In this document: positions 11,485-23,826 of the stretch, one piece after another | How positions within the stretch are numbered: position 1 is the stretch's first letter | How the letters are laid out: each line of letters starts with the position of its first letter | From: Paracamarosporium sp. OC-R06-R3 | Lineage: Eukaryota; Ascomycota; Dothideomycetes; Pleosporales; Didymosphaeriaceae | Assembly: GCA_019828545.1 (NCBI GenBank) | Contig: JACVRA010000044.1 | Span: forward strand, 372,001 to 436,000 | Direction: 5' to 3' | DNA: 64,000 nt | Notes under the pieces: model-generated | Databases searched by the model: none | What the model saw: the letters and a program-made list of their open reading frames with translations, nothing else | What the model was told of the DNA's origin: nothing | Made by a program: the position numbers and the translations under genes

Positions 11485-13467
11485 ATGGCAGAAAAACATG
11501 ATATACAAGCCACCAGCATAGCTGAAAAGCAAGGCGCAGCACCGTCCCTTCTCGCACCCAACAAAGACGCTCAGCATGCCGCCGCAGACGAAAAACAAAT
11601 GTCCTTGATTCAGGCAATCAAACTATATCCAAAAGCAGTGGGTTGGTCTGTTATCCTGTCGAGCGCGTTGATCATGGAGGGATACGATCTTGCTCTGTTG
11701 GGCAGTTTGTACGGCAGCCCGCAATTTAATATGAAGTATGGGAGGCAGAATCCTGTCACGGGCAAGTGGAGTGTGCCTGCGAATTGGCAGAGTGCTTTGT
11801 AAGCCTCCTTTCATTCATATCCACAAGATGATAATAAACAAAACATCCGTTGTGCTTGGTATCGATTGTATAATGCGCATACCTTGGACACCTAAATCAG
11901 CCATGCAATCTTCAGAATAACGCACCAGTACCGCACAAGACTATTCTTCAAGATTCATACTGACATCCATAGATCCAACGGCGCCCGCGCAGGCGAAGTC
12001 CTCGGCCTCATTCTCAACGGATTCGTAAGCGAACGCTACGGCTACAGGAAGACCATGATCGGCGCCTTAATCTCTATGACCGCATTCATCTTCATCCTCT
12101 TCTTTGCGCCTAACATTCAGACACTCGTCATCGGAGAAGTCTTCTGCGGCATTCCCTGGGGCATGTTCCAAACGCTTACCACGCAGTATGCGAGCGAGGT
12201 CAGTCCCGTGCAGCTACGACCGATCTTAACTACTTTCGTCAACATGTAAGTTTTGTCCAATTGACGTATGGAAAAGGAACAAGGCTAACGAGATCTAGGT
12301 GCTGGGTAATGGGACAGTTCATAGCCGCAGGTGTGAACCGTGGCTGCGTTACTCGCGATGATCAATGGGCCTACCGAATTCCCTTTGCTATCCAATGGAT
12401 CTGGCCTATTCCTATCATGATAGGCGTTATGTTCGCGCCTGAGAGCCCATGGTGGCATGTTCGTCGGGGGGATCGCGAAGGCGCTCGCGCTGCACTGCTT
12501 CGGCTCACTTCTCCTGAAAAAGACCCGAACTTTGACCCTGACGACACGATTGCTATGATTGAGCACACAAACGAGATGGAGAAGGAGATTTCGTCTGGGA
12601 CCCGGTGGGCTGATTTGTTTAAAGGGACTGATCTCCGCCGCACGGAAATTGTGTGTTTCACGTGGATCGCGCAGACTATTTGTGGACAGAACATCATGGG
12701 TTACTTGTGAGTATAAGCTCTGTCTATTTACTTCTCGTACAGCGCCGTATGCCAGTTCTGAGGATACTGTTTGATCCTAGGATACGCAACACGGTGTTCT
12801 TGTTCACTGCTGCGCTATGTATATACTGACTCGTCCCAGCGCATATTTCATGCAGAAAGCCGGCCTCCCCACAGTCCAATCTTTCAACATGTCCTTAGTC
12901 TCCCTCGCACTCGGTCTTATCGGCACAGCCCTCTCCTGGCTCCTCATGCAGCGTCTCGGCCGCCGCACAATCCACCTCTTCGGCTCCGCAACACTGTTCA
13001 CCCTCCTCATCATTGTAGGCTCATGTTCCTTCGCCCACACAAAAGCATCGAACTGGGCCATCGGTGGCCTCCTCATCGCCTTCGTCTTCATCTACGATTT
13101 TACCATCGGGCCCGTCACGTACGCTCTCATCTCTGAGCTCTCTTCTACCCGCCTCAAGGCAAAGACGATTGTGCTTGCTAGGGCGCTATACAATACGAGT
13201 AATATTGTGGTGAATGTGTTGACGAACTACCAGCTTGGAGAGCAGAACTGGAACTGGGGTGCTCGGACGGCGTTCTTCTGGGCGGGAACGTGCGGCTGCG
13301 TCGTTGCTTGGGCATGGTTTAGATTGCCGGAGCCGAAAGGGAGGACGTATGGGGAGTTGGATGTGCTGTTTGAGCAGGGCGTGAGTGCGAGAGGGTTCAA
13401 GGGAGCGGTAGTCGATCCGTTTGCGGGAGGAGTGGTGAAGAAGGAAGAGAATGTAGAGGGGAAATAA
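11485..13467 (+). CDS. MFS sugar (maltose-type) permease
   Basis: Plasma-membrane hexose/maltose transporter of the major facilitator sugar porter family, 540 aa. Exons are 11485-11798, 11973-12245, 12299-12706 and 12840-13467; the introns are 174, 53 and 133 nt and all phases close. Features include LIMEGYDLALLGSLYG in the first membrane helix, a sugar-porter loop VSERYGYRKTM after helix 2, PESPWWHVRRGDREGARAAL after helix 6 (PESPRWL type) and a C-terminal end LPEPKGRTYGELD (PETKGR type). The VPANWQSAL insert and overall form recall fungal maltose/alpha-glucoside permeases of the MAL31/AGT1 group. The divergent neighbour is a maltase, which supports an alpha-glucoside substrate, but the exact sugar cannot be read from sequence. 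Confidence 0.88.
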
Positions 13468-14434
13468 TGAAGTAGAAGGTTTCTACAGAGGTAGAAATCG
13501 ATGATATGGAACTAGGGGGGAGTCTGATCACCCTGTCGCTCTCGGAAGGGCAATACAAAAGCAGACCGTACACAAACTGTCTTCGACTGGCTGTTTCAAA
13601 AACGATACTGGTCTTATGCGGGGAGTTACTCTGTCATGTGTGGTCCAGGGTTGTCTTAGCGAACTATGAGTTGTGAGTTGTACCCCTCTTTAAGGCCACC
13701 AGCCAGTCTCTCAGCTCCAAGGCTGAGAGCGATGATGTAGAGAGAAAATGGGCATCTACAAGAGAAGAAGTAACCAAAATCATCAAGAGTTTGTCGATAT
13801 ATGTGCTTCTCATGTCGTCCCCAGGCTAATCATAATTTTCATCCTTTGCGTCTGGTCTGGCAACCAAATGCCCTCGTAGCTCGTGGGCCCGCAGGCAAGA
13901 TACAATCCTTTGCGATGACATTCGCCCAGTCATTGGCAGCCATCTGACCGTTTGCCTAGTTTTGATTCCTGCTGCGATTGCTGTACGCGGGTTGTGCTTG
14001 TGATCTGTCAGAGGGTGTGTTGGTTCTAACCGAAAATGGACGAATGATGTGTTCATGATAATGCCAACTTTGACGACGATAGAGGAAAATACAGGAGAGA
14101 AGGCTCAAAGAGAGAGGGATAGAGAGCGTTACATTCGTGAAAATTAGGCCGTGACCGTGTTCCCAACATGTGAATCCACCAGAAAGTCGTACAGGTCGAT
14201 TTGGCAAGGAAAAGGTCCAAAGGAGAGACATTTTCCAAGCCATTGAAAGGGAGAAGAGACGGCAATGGGTGTCGTGCCCACGGCCATGTCCTCTTCCTTC
14301 CCGTGCTATGTTGAATAGGCAACTTATAAAAGAGGCCTCTCAACTTTGCAACGAACAATATATACCAGAAACCGAGGCATCCGGCCCCAGAGCAACAGAC
14401 AACAGAGTATCGATAGGCGCGGCGCGGGGGAGCC
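13468..14434. other. Convergent intergenic region
   Basis: About 970 bp between the permease stop and the stop of the small gene on the other strand. Short overlapping open frames on both strands have no motifs or splice logic. I see no gene. Confidence 0.5.
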
Positions 14435-15015
14435 TCAGAAGTCTCGAACGGGATCGTAGGGTCTCGAATGGGGCACTTGATGGTAGGCCGAGCCGGCGGC
14501 CACGCCCGCCGTCGAGCTTCGTTTCGGCATACACGTTTTGTTGACTAGGCAGAGTGTGAGTAGGACAAGATAAGACGTCGACCGAGAGCGTTGGACGTAC
14601 CTGCCCACTGCTTCACATCCCGGATACAGATCGACATTCGCCAGCGTATGATATCCTCGCCCAGCTCCGGGATGCCCTCCCGCCTCAGCTGGCCGTTGAT
14701 GCTGTCCCTCACTCTCGTCTTCTCGTACGCGGGAACATTGGTCCAGTTCCACTCGGGGTGTTCGGTTGCCAATCGTCTAGCTTCCTCTTTTGCAAAAGCC
14801 TGTGAATGTCCCGGATGGTCAGTGCCGTGTCACTTTATACAAGAACAAGACTAACGGGGACCGAGGCCTCGGCGGTGAAGCCTCAGGCAAGGGAAAATCA
14901 TGGGGACACCTGGAAATCGAGGGGGACGAACGTAAAACTTTGCCCATTCACTCCAGTTGAGGCCGCTTTTCGCGCGGGCTTCTTCTGCAGTTGCAGTGGT
15001 CAAGAGCCACGACAT
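14435..15015 (-). CDS. Small three-exon protein of unknown function
   Basis: I do not recognise this protein. Exons 14932-15015, 14601-14799 and 14435-14544 (minus strand) join in phase to 130 aa. It starts MSWLLTTATAEEARAKSG and runs through NWSEWAKFYAFAKEEARRLA, TEHPEWNWTNVPAYEKTRV, DSINGQLRREGIPELGED and IIRWRMSICIRDVKQ. The C-terminal 35 residues are basic and probably disordered, ending RPYDPVRDF. The middle is rich in charged and tryptophan residues, as in a compact helical domain. Introns have donors GTTCGT (unusual) and GTACGT, and acceptors CACAG and CCTAG. No signal peptide or membrane segment is visible. Consistent phase over three exons argues for a real gene. Confidence 0.6.
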
Positions 15016-16726
15016 GGCTACGCGGTGCACGGCGCAAGGGTTGTTCGGTGCCAGAGTTTAGGCGCCGATATTAGCGCGCTTGAATCGGTGGTGCTAGCCT
15101 GCTTGAGGCGCATGTGGCGCGGCATAGCGAGGGTCATCCTGTCACTCGAATACATCACCCCCCGCTGCTACGGACGCTGCCCAGGGTATCCTTTGTATTT
15201 GTACAGCCGGATTGGAGACTTGATCTCTTGCTTCTTCAACATGGAGATCCTGCTCAGCACTATGTTGGACGTCTGTAGATTATGCAACAGACACGTCTCT
15301 TATGGGAAGTTCCCTACAAGTCTTCATTAATTAAAATCTCGTCAAATAATCTGGGCTAAACTTGGCAAGGAAAAGCAAGATATCTCATCGCTAGAGTGTG
15401 AGGCATACCAAACATAGCAGTGTACGGACCTTACGCGCTCCGACCTTCAAACCTCCAAGACCTCGTGGAAACCCTTGTATTGAACGGATCCAATCTAAGA
15501 ACAAATCAATAAACATCAAGAGACTCTCAGCAGCTCTTGCAAGAATACTTCAAATAACCGAGCATTCTTCAATGCTCCGCTACCGCATAAGTATCCGCGA
15601 ACGCAGTGGATAATATCACGCCACGGAAGTGGGATGACCTTTTTCCAATTCTAGCCCCCTCAGATCTACAAATCATCATCTAGTGTATCCACCGAAAAGA
15701 ACTCAACCCCACAGTAATCGTGCCCAGACCCGAAGCATACATTCCTCCTTCGGGCATTTAAAGCTTGTCTTTACATTTCGCCTCACTTCTTCAACGGCTG
15801 TCTTGCCCCGAAAAAACGCGGACCAAAATCACGGAGGATGCCGCTGACATGGACTTGCTCAGTCATCCTCGTAAAAAATACGCCACAAAAGCCCACCTGA
15901 ATCTTTGAACTGTACGAAGAGCAACAGTGCAATACAAAATACTCAACCAACCCACTCCATATACACTTTTCGCTGTCTCGCTACTCCTCATCTCACCATC
16001 TCGACTTCTTTCTTTAATAAACTTAATAACGCCACGCATGACATGACTTTGCAAGAGCCTCCATGCACACATCCACTCAGACTGCCACCCTTCCATCTAT
16101 GTAAATGAGTGAGTGTTAGTCTCCACTAGCGATACCAACATCGTTTGCATCACAAACGTCTTCCTCGTATTGCCTGTTAGCTCTGACGGCGTCATTCACA
16201 TCCGATGAACAGCATCAATCTACGTTTCCCGCTGATTACACAGGACAGTCATGGAGCACCGCCCGACGAATACGTAAACCCCAATATTTCCACTACGCAT
16301 CTTAAGATCTCACTCCTACTCAAAAGCACACATCACCCAAAGCAATAACCAAACACCCATATAATTGAAAAATCTCTCATTCACACCACTACTCACTAGC
16401 ATAAGAAAATATGCAGGTATCACATGCAATCCCATCCGATTGATATGCTCACTTCCATCCAGGGCACCAAACTATGCAATCACGCACCGCCATCAATGCC
16501 AATGCTAACCCCAACGCCAATCCGCGCAGCCATCCTCACGTCTCACATGATGCAATTTGAACCAGAGATACCCCAACATTGCAAACCAAAAAAAGAAAAA
16601 AAGAATACCGGCTATGTACAAGGACTCGACCTCCGTCAAAGTCCATCTGCCAAACAAATATATACAATCGAAAGGCATCTACGTCCTGTCACGGAATCTA
16701 TCCATAAGCGCAGTACATCAACAACC
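15016..16726. other. Intergenic region upstream of the small unknown gene
   Basis: About 1.7 kb holding the promoter of the small unknown gene and the 3' flank of the glucanase. The 15.4-16.7 kb part is A/C-rich on the plus strand. No gene, repeat array or RNA is seen. Confidence 0.5.
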
Positions 16727-19290
16727 CTAGAGATTGTACGAAAGATAGCCAATGGTGTTAGCATAGCCAGACAAGTTGGGCGTCCAGTCCGCCTTGTCGA
16801 CGCCGTCGATGGTGAGCATTTGGAGTGCGCCGACCTCGTTCAACGAGTATGCAAGCACAGTCGAAGTGCCCTCAATGCTGATGATGCGGTTCTGGCAGTC
16901 GCGGACTGAGTTAGTGTCCTTGCTGCACGTGTTGTCGTTCGAGATGAAGAATGAATAGAAACCTGCGCCGTAAAGAAGGATGTTCGAGGAGTTCAAAACG
17001 CGGAGGCCGAGTGCGTCGCAGCGTTGGCCGGAGGGACAGATCGTGTTGTAGTCGGGGTCGTTGAGGCTGTTGTCGACGGGGTACGGTTGCTGCTTTGCGT
17101 CTGGGGTAGGCATGTAGTATGGGGTTTCGCTCTGGATGAAGCCGGCAAAGACGTCCTTCGCGTTCGCAAACTGGTACTGGTATAGTGATTGGTGCTCAAC
17201 TCCGTTGCCATAGAGCCAGACGTTGGAGCCTTCGACGAGTAGACCTCGACCGACGAAGATGGAAATCTGAGTCGATTTTGAATCATCGAGATCGTGGTCG
17301 GCTGTCCAGAACCAGTTGTTCTCCATGTATACGTTGGTTGCGCTCTTCGTAATGTGTACGTTGGTGTGGGCTGCCATGCAAGCATTGTTGACGCTACCAA
17401 CAGGGCATTGGGCAACTTGAAGGTTAGTACCTTTCGCGCCACCAATACGAGTGTGAACATCCCAGAGACCTGAGCCTTTGGTAGTGGCTAGGTTGTACTC
17501 GATTAGCTTAGCGCCAGGAGTAGGACCCTGAGTTCCGATCAGGAAATCGGAGAGCTCCACGCTGCCGCTTTCGCCAGCCTTGCCGATTTGGACGACCGGC
17601 ACAGCATTTGTGTTGCTTCCCCAAGTACTGCCACTTGCCAATATAATAGGATAGGTCTCGCCAACGATACGAGTACCAGGAGGAATGTAAAGCGTCTTCG
17701 TAATCTTGTAATGGCCATGGTCCAAGAAGAGAATCTTGTTGCCGGAAGCGACAGAGTTGATCGCATTTTGGAGCGCAGTGGTATCGTCCGTGCTTCCATC
17801 GCCCTTAGCCCCAGAAGTACGAGCGCTTACAATGTCGCTAGCCGCGACAGTTTCGTATTGAGGCTTAGACTTGGCGTAATATTTGTCACCATCCAGGAGG
17901 CCGGCTGGGCGCTTCGGAGTAATCTCGCCTTGGAACTTGGTTGGGCCGCTAGGGCTGTACTTGTTGCCTTGTCCCCAGCCTTTGATAGTAGTAGAGCCGC
18001 CTGCAAGTACAGTTCCGCTTGGTCCTTTGACAGCGACAGGAACGTTGCTGAGAGCAATGTTCTCCAAGATGAGTTGTCCAGCGCCGGATGCAGTAGATGT
18101 CGTAGTCCAAGCCTGTTCTGTGTTAGTTGTGAAACTTATTCACGGACAGGAGCTCACTGACCGAATCCACAAACACCGGGCAGTTTGTGATCGTACTATC
18201 AATGATGATCACTGATGCTACGTTTTGATCGGGACTGTTGTCCTTCAAACCCTTCATCGAAAACGCCGCAGTGCTGCAGTCGCTAATTGTAAGACCCTTC
18301 CACAACCATCCCCAGTTCCAGATCTGGCTGATACCGATAACAGCATTTGATATCTTGATGTTCTTCATGGTAAACTGTTGGTTTCCCACATTCAGGCCGT
18401 ACAACCCACCCACGGTTTCGATGTCTGTAAGATGTCCTCCGGAACCTGTCTTGGTCAGCACAAGCCGTTGGGGTCGGGTTGACTTAACCTACCATTCTCG
18501 ATAAAAATACCAGCATGTACTGAGTTAGCTGCGACGTTCATCTGAATCTTGACATTTTGGATGCTGGTTGCTTGAGATGCTGGCCAATGAATACCCTGAG
18601 CACCGCTGGTCGCAGGGATCGGGGTCAGGTCAATAACGAAGTTACGAATCTGTCGAGCGAACACGTTGGTTGAAGTCCACCCTGGCTTTCCTGTGCCATC
18701 CTGATAGGGGCTAGCATCGATCAATGCCAGAGCTTGTAGACTTGGTGAGGCCTTGAGCACCGGTCGGTTGTTGGGGTTTCCATGAAGCTGGGTCATGTAG
18801 TACATGATAATCGGCTTTGCGATCACGTATGTTCCACTAGGGAAGTAGACAATGGCAGGGGTGTCCGTAGAGGACTCGCATACCCATGGAGCGCAGCGAT
18901 TACCGTCGGTGATGGCAGCATTGATGGCAGCCGAGTCATCGGTAACGCCATCACCTGCGTGAATGTTAGCCAAGCACATCTCCACGTCAGTGCCAGTATG
19001 TACCCTTTGCTCCATAATCCTTCACGTTCCGGAACACCTTGTAGGAGTCCGGTGAAGGGTTGAAGGCTGCACGGCCCTGCTTCTGGATGGTCTCTAGCCA
19101 GTATGAGCTTGCCTGACGTTCCTCAAGGCTTGCCTCGGGGGCAGTTGAAGCGCCATGTCCGATGGGAGAGGTTGCTATATAGCTCGGTCAGTCCATAACC
19201 ATAAGCTTGGTAGTAGACAAAGCACATACGGAGGGCGGCAACGGGGCCTCCCACTGCCAGGAGGCAGGAGAGGAAGGAAAATATACGCAT
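16727..19290 (-). CDS. GH55 exo-beta-1,3-glucanase, secreted
   Basis: Secreted exo-1,3-beta-glucosidase of family GH55, acting on beta-1,3-glucan such as laminarin or cell-wall glucan. Five exons (19230-19290, 19004-19174, 18493-18954, 18162-18445, 16727-18112) give 787 aa, normal for the family. Residues 1-20 (MRIFSFLSCLLAVGGPVAAL) form a signal peptide. The first pectate-lyase-3 half starts with YWLETIQKQGRAAFNP, FRNVKDYGAKGDGVTDD and YFPSGTYVIAKPI. The second repeat of the fold starts near DIVSARTSGAKGDGSTDDTT, followed by LFLDHGHYKITKTLYIPPGT. The two half-repeats form the twin right-handed beta-helices typical of GH55. All splice phases agree. No neighbouring carbohydrate gene is directly linked; the maltase lies about 6 kb away. 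Confidence 0.92.
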
Positions 19291-21261
19291 GATAACAAAC
19301 GTAGTTGACAATGCTCGCTAAGTTGCTGCAGTTATGCAAAATAGGTGTCTACAAAAGGAGTGGAAAGGAGCGTGTGGGAAGCAGAAGAAGGCGCTGAAGT
19401 AGGGTTTATACTACACATGCGACAATTCATCTCTTTCGGTAGCGACGAAGGACAAACAGAAGTGACGAATCGCAACCAACACAAGCCGCGTGTCATGCCT
19501 CAAGGAGAAAGTCAGAAACAGCCTGGTGACTAGCCATGCTGTCCACTGATCAATCATACTCACGGTCATATGAGCCGTGGATCCATAGCTGGCATATGGC
19601 CGGCGGAATCACATACGATCGCCGCCAGGGGCCTCGGTGAAGTGGGCGAAGGCTAGGCGGAGCATGTTAATTAGACAGGGCGTCTAGGTGGAGTCTCATG
19701 CAGGGGACGTAGTAACAGCGCAATGAAGAAGGAGAAAAAGTTGTCCGAAATGAACATGTCGGACAACCAAACAGACTTCAGAAGATCGCTGCGGCTAGCC
19801 TTGTTTAGCCAGCTTGGGGGATAGTCACCGGGTCGGCTCGACATTGGTGCAAGCTCGTCCAACCGCCGCCCCGCGTTATACTAGTTGCATGTGAAGGACA
19901 CTTTTCCTCAGACACGTCCCCAGTCGCCCACCTCCTGGAAACAAGGTGGCCTTTGCTTCTGACCCCTGGCCCAATCCATTCTCAGTTGCACAAGCCTCGT
20001 GGCGCAATGGGTTTTGCGGGGTATATCACACAGATGTAAGACTGTCGTGCACAGGATCTCGCAGACGGCCCTATGACCCGGTGCGCTTCGAGTCCGTTTG
20101 TGCGCGTGCTCAGAATTCGTGTAAGTAACATCCGGACGGCAAGAACATCGCTCTGTAGCATTTTCAAAAGATTCAGCGGGTCTCGTGAGTGCTCCACCAG
20201 ACTAGCAATCGCGATGTAAGAGCATCTTGTCCGTCTTAGGACTTGCCGTAAAAGGCTATTACTGTTTCATGCCGAAGACTTGATTCTGCCTTGCTGAACC
20301 CAAACTTTCTGGATGGGCGCGTTTCGTCGCAAACACGCAGGTACATAGCCTTAATTAAGTGCCGAGAGGATCAATTTCCCGTGGAAACGTGCAGGAGTGG
20401 GCGCTTCGCGATGTTGCAGTGCTTGGTCGATCATTCATGGAGGAAGCAAATGCCTGTTGCACATCGCAACCCTGGGCGCGCGTCCTACTAGCAAACACTG
20501 CTCACAAAAGGATTTCTCAAGGCTGAGGGACTGCGAAACGTGGGGAAATTGCAGTGTTGTCGCCCGTGGCCAGTAAGGGTCCGGGATATTCACCTTCTTT
20601 TTATGGCAACTGACCAATGAGATTCGCGTCTTATATTAAGGCCACCGATAACCGGGGATGTGTCCGTACGCCGCGGAGGCCATGGTACAGGACATGCGGA
20701 ATTCCAACATGACTGGCTTTTTACGTGGAATTCCAGGGCATTCAGCCTTGACTCCAAAGATGATGTGTACCCGCATAGATACAATACGGCTTGACTCTGT
20801 TCGAAGATCAACTTCTCCATAAAGATATGAACGGGTTCTCATTTCGAACACATGCTCAGTCAGATATCGCGCCAATCCTTTTTAGGGAATTGCACATGAT
20901 AGCGCGAAGAGGCCGAAGGGATGGGCGGCTCCATAGTAGTTCCGCACGATGTTACACTTGTCCATACCAAAGTAACACCAGGCTCGGTCATCATACAGTC
21001 CTTTCAGAATGCAGCCTTGTCATGCGACTGCCGGATGTCGCATAGTGCTACCCTAGGATCCTAGTAAAGTTGGCTTTGACAAGATATCACTTCCCGGTAT
21101 GTGTGTAAGCCGAGGGATGAGCGGAAGAGACCTATGCAGTCATGGTCAGATAGAGACTATGGTGTTACGAATACTACACATACCTGCCTATTTCATTATA
21201 ACTAAGTAGACATCGCAACGCCTTCATCGCAGCTTCGTCGCGCCAAATCCAGCCTTATTCT
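19291..21261. other. Intergenic region, glucanase promoter side
   Basis: About 2 kb with the glucanase promoter on its left. No convincing gene is visible. A stretch near 19996-20100 looks vaguely tRNA-like but does not fold as a tRNA. Confidence 0.5.
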
Positions 21262-22007
21262 TTAGAGCTTACTTTTCACCTCTACGAACATGGCTTCGCT
21301 CACTGTGAAGACAGCCCCAAGACCATCTTCTACTGTAGCGCGAAGGTATATCTTGTTTCTCTCGCGTCTCAATAGTTTGACGCTACACAACACGGTTCCC
21401 GGCGTCGGCACAGGCTTCTTGTAGGTCGTGTTCAGATCTATCCCGGATCAGCTTCCCTTCCGTGCATGGGACGTCCTCGATTCCACTGCATATCGCGGGT
21501 ATGGCGGGTGCAGCAACTTACATGCAGTGAACGCATTCATCGCCTCATGTGGCCTCACCCTTTTCTGGATCCTGAGATCGGCATTGAGTTGCAGCAGCAT
21601 CCCTATGGACTCGTCCATCAGGGTCACTACGAACCCACCATGTGCGATTTCTAGCGGTGATTTATAATGTCAGTGAAGTCCAGTACGTCAGACATTCCGA
21701 CACTAGATGACTTACTCGGCCATCCATTTACACCATCCCCAAGCTCGTAGATGATTTTAATCTCTTCATAGTAAACTTCCTCAATGCCACTCTTGCTCTC
21801 TTCTGTAGGTCGCAATGCCGTACATGACCGAACAGTGCGTTGCGTGCCCAGTGTCTCAGCAAAAAAGCTGTCCTCGGTGGAAGCCTTCGCAGCGCGGGAT
21901 GAAGTCCGCGTTCGCGTCCACTCAGGTGATTCGAGAAGTGCACGACACCAAGGAATAGCGGAAAGGCGCTCGATAGTAGCTGATCCCGAGACTCCGTCGC
22001 TGTCCAT
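21262..22007 (-). CDS. PaaI/4HBT hot-dog thioesterase
   Basis: Protein of 198 aa with a C-terminal hot-dog (4HBT) thioesterase domain, expected to hydrolyse acyl-CoA thioesters. Exons are 21716-22007, 21522-21650 and 21262-21437, with introns of 65 and 84 nt. The hot-dog helix motif is clear: KIAHGGFVVTLMDESIGMLL, where HGG and the following acidic residues mark the active site in this family. Splicing across the second intron gives AFTAYLNTTYKKPVPTPGTV, and the last strands read NKIYLRATVEDG and AVFTVSEAMFVEV. Reading through intron 2 would hit a TGA, so the splice is needed. The first 90 residues are less conserved-looking. Start is the first in-frame ATG. The gene is divergent from the inositol monophosphatase gene. 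Confidence 0.8.
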
Positions 22008-22322
22008 GATTGCTGATAAAGGCACTTGTGTCGAGGCACCAGGGACTCGCCCATCACGCAAAGACGTTGGCAGCCGAGGTCCGCGAAGGATGGCACGAGT
22101 CAGGGAAGGAGCGGCTGATTGGGTGTTGCCGTAAACGTACCTGCAGCTTTTATCGATAGTAGCTGCCCCGCCGTGGGGTAATTTCTACGCATCGTAAGAC
22201 AATCTTTCTACTGTCTTCTACAGAGCCATCTTTCATAGATTCTTGCGCTAGAGTCGTGCCTACTGTTTTGGATCATAGTAGTTCATCATAGCAAACTACC
22301 GTAGTCAATCATCGTAAACAAC
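22008..22322. promoter_or_regulatory. Divergent thioesterase/IMPase promoter
   Basis: The 315-bp spacer holds the promoters of both flanking genes. It contains many ATAGTAG- and CATAGTAG-like short direct repeats (22150-22310). I see no gene. Confidence 0.4.
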
Positions 22323-23397
22323 ATGTCCGACATCAACTTCCAAGAAGTCCACGACTTCATGATTGAAATCGCTCGGAAGGTAGGAGAGCGTATCACTTCC
22401 GCGACGCCTTCAACAGGAGCAGCAGGCTCGAAGAAGAACTGTAAGCATCTCTACACCAACCAGACCAAACACTAAAAGAGAACCCAGCCGTCGATCTCGT
22501 CACCGAAACCGACCAAGCAGTCGAGAAGACAATATCCACATCTCTCCACGAGAAGTACCCCAACTTCGCCTTCATGGGCGAAGAAACATACAAGCCCGGA
22601 GATAAGCTAACCGACGCCCCAACATGTACATTTCCCCCCTCAAACATTCCCCTTTCCCACATGTATTCGAACAGACAGCCCACTAACCCTCCACAAGTCA
22701 TCCTCGACCCTATAGACGGAACCACGAACTTCGTCCACCGCCACCCCTACGTCGCCATATCTCTCGGGCTGGCCATAAACCAAACACCCACAATAGGCAT
22801 CGTCTACAACCCCTTCACCCAAACACGTACGTCCCCCTCCCATACAACCCCAACCCCAACCCAAATATAACCCAAGACTAACCTACCCACCCCAAAGTCT
22901 ACTCCGGCATCAAAGGCCAAGGCTCCTACCTAACCCAACACCTCCTCCCGCCCACCGCCCAGCCCCAAAAACTCCCCCTGTACCCGGCCACCCCCCTAGA
23001 AACACTAAACACGTGCCTCGTAGCCATAGAATGGGGCTCGGACCGCTCAGGCAACGACTTCGCCGTCAAGTCGGAGACATTCGCCAGCCTGGCCGCCGCA
23101 AACGGCGGCATGGTGCACGGGCTGCGCAGCCTGGGCAGCGCCGCGCTGAACATGTGCGGCGTTGCCGCCGGCGAGCTCGATGTCTACTGGGAGGCTGGGT
23201 GCTGGGCGTGGGACGTGTGCGCTGCGTGGGTCGTCCTGAGCGAGGCGGGGGGACTCGTGGTCGATGCTAATCCTGGGGGGTGGGAGCCGAGGGTCGATGG
23301 GAGGAGGTATTTGGCTGTGAGGGGGGGAGAGGGGCAGAGGGGGTTGGTGGAGGAGTTTTGGGGGCTGGTGAAGGGGCGGTTTGAGGTTGGGGTTTAG
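22323..23397 (+). CDS. Inositol monophosphatase family protein
   Basis: Mg-dependent phosphatase of 294 aa (inositol-1-monophosphatase, QutG-like). It releases inositol from inositol phosphates. Exons are 22323-22440, 22488-22625, 22698-22826 and 22898-23397. The metal-binding motifs are complete: MGEET (first Glu pair), [11 protein letters not shown] and the C-terminal [11 protein letters not shown], where the family usually has WD(x)[16 protein letters not shown] is the typical substrate-side N-terminal motif. Introns are 47, 72 and 71 nt, all with consistent phase. The 3' half of the last exon is strongly G-rich on the coding strand, unlike the first exons. The gene converges on HPT1. Confidence 0.88.
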
Positions 23398-23826
23398 GTG
23401 GGTAGAACCGTATAGAGGAAGGGCGTAGAGGGGATTTAGATTGTTCGGTCTTGCTTTGATATATCCTCACCCGACTTCCTTTCTTGACTACGAGTCCGAG
23501 AGACGCACGTGCGCGCCTTGCGATACCATCCTGGCTTTCACGGGCACAAATACCCGGGATACCCTCCACTGCGTGATAAAAAAAAACTTACTAGAATACT
23601 GTAAGAGTGTACACACATATGATTATGTATCTCTTCCATAACAAGCATGTCTACCATAATAGCCAGCTAGCTAGATGCAACGCGTCCTCCGCATATGCAA
23701 GCTCAAGCACAAGCACAACCTCACTTTTGTTTGTTTGAATAATCCAACTCCGTGACATAAATCCCTCCGCATCCATCCAAGTCCCAAGCAAAGCATCAAA
23801 CACCAAACCCCTACCCTCCCACTCGC
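23398..23826. other. Convergent intergenic, IMPase / HPT1
   Basis: About 430 bp of presumed 3' flanks. No gene or clear repeat is seen. Confidence 0.5.

Noticed and set aside
19996..20105. tRNA-like 5' piece (CCTCGTGGCGCAATGG)
   Set aside because: The opening resembles a tRNA-Trp 5' end and D arm, but the remainder has no matching anticodon or T-arm stems. The TTCGAGT loop is not flanked by pairing bases.
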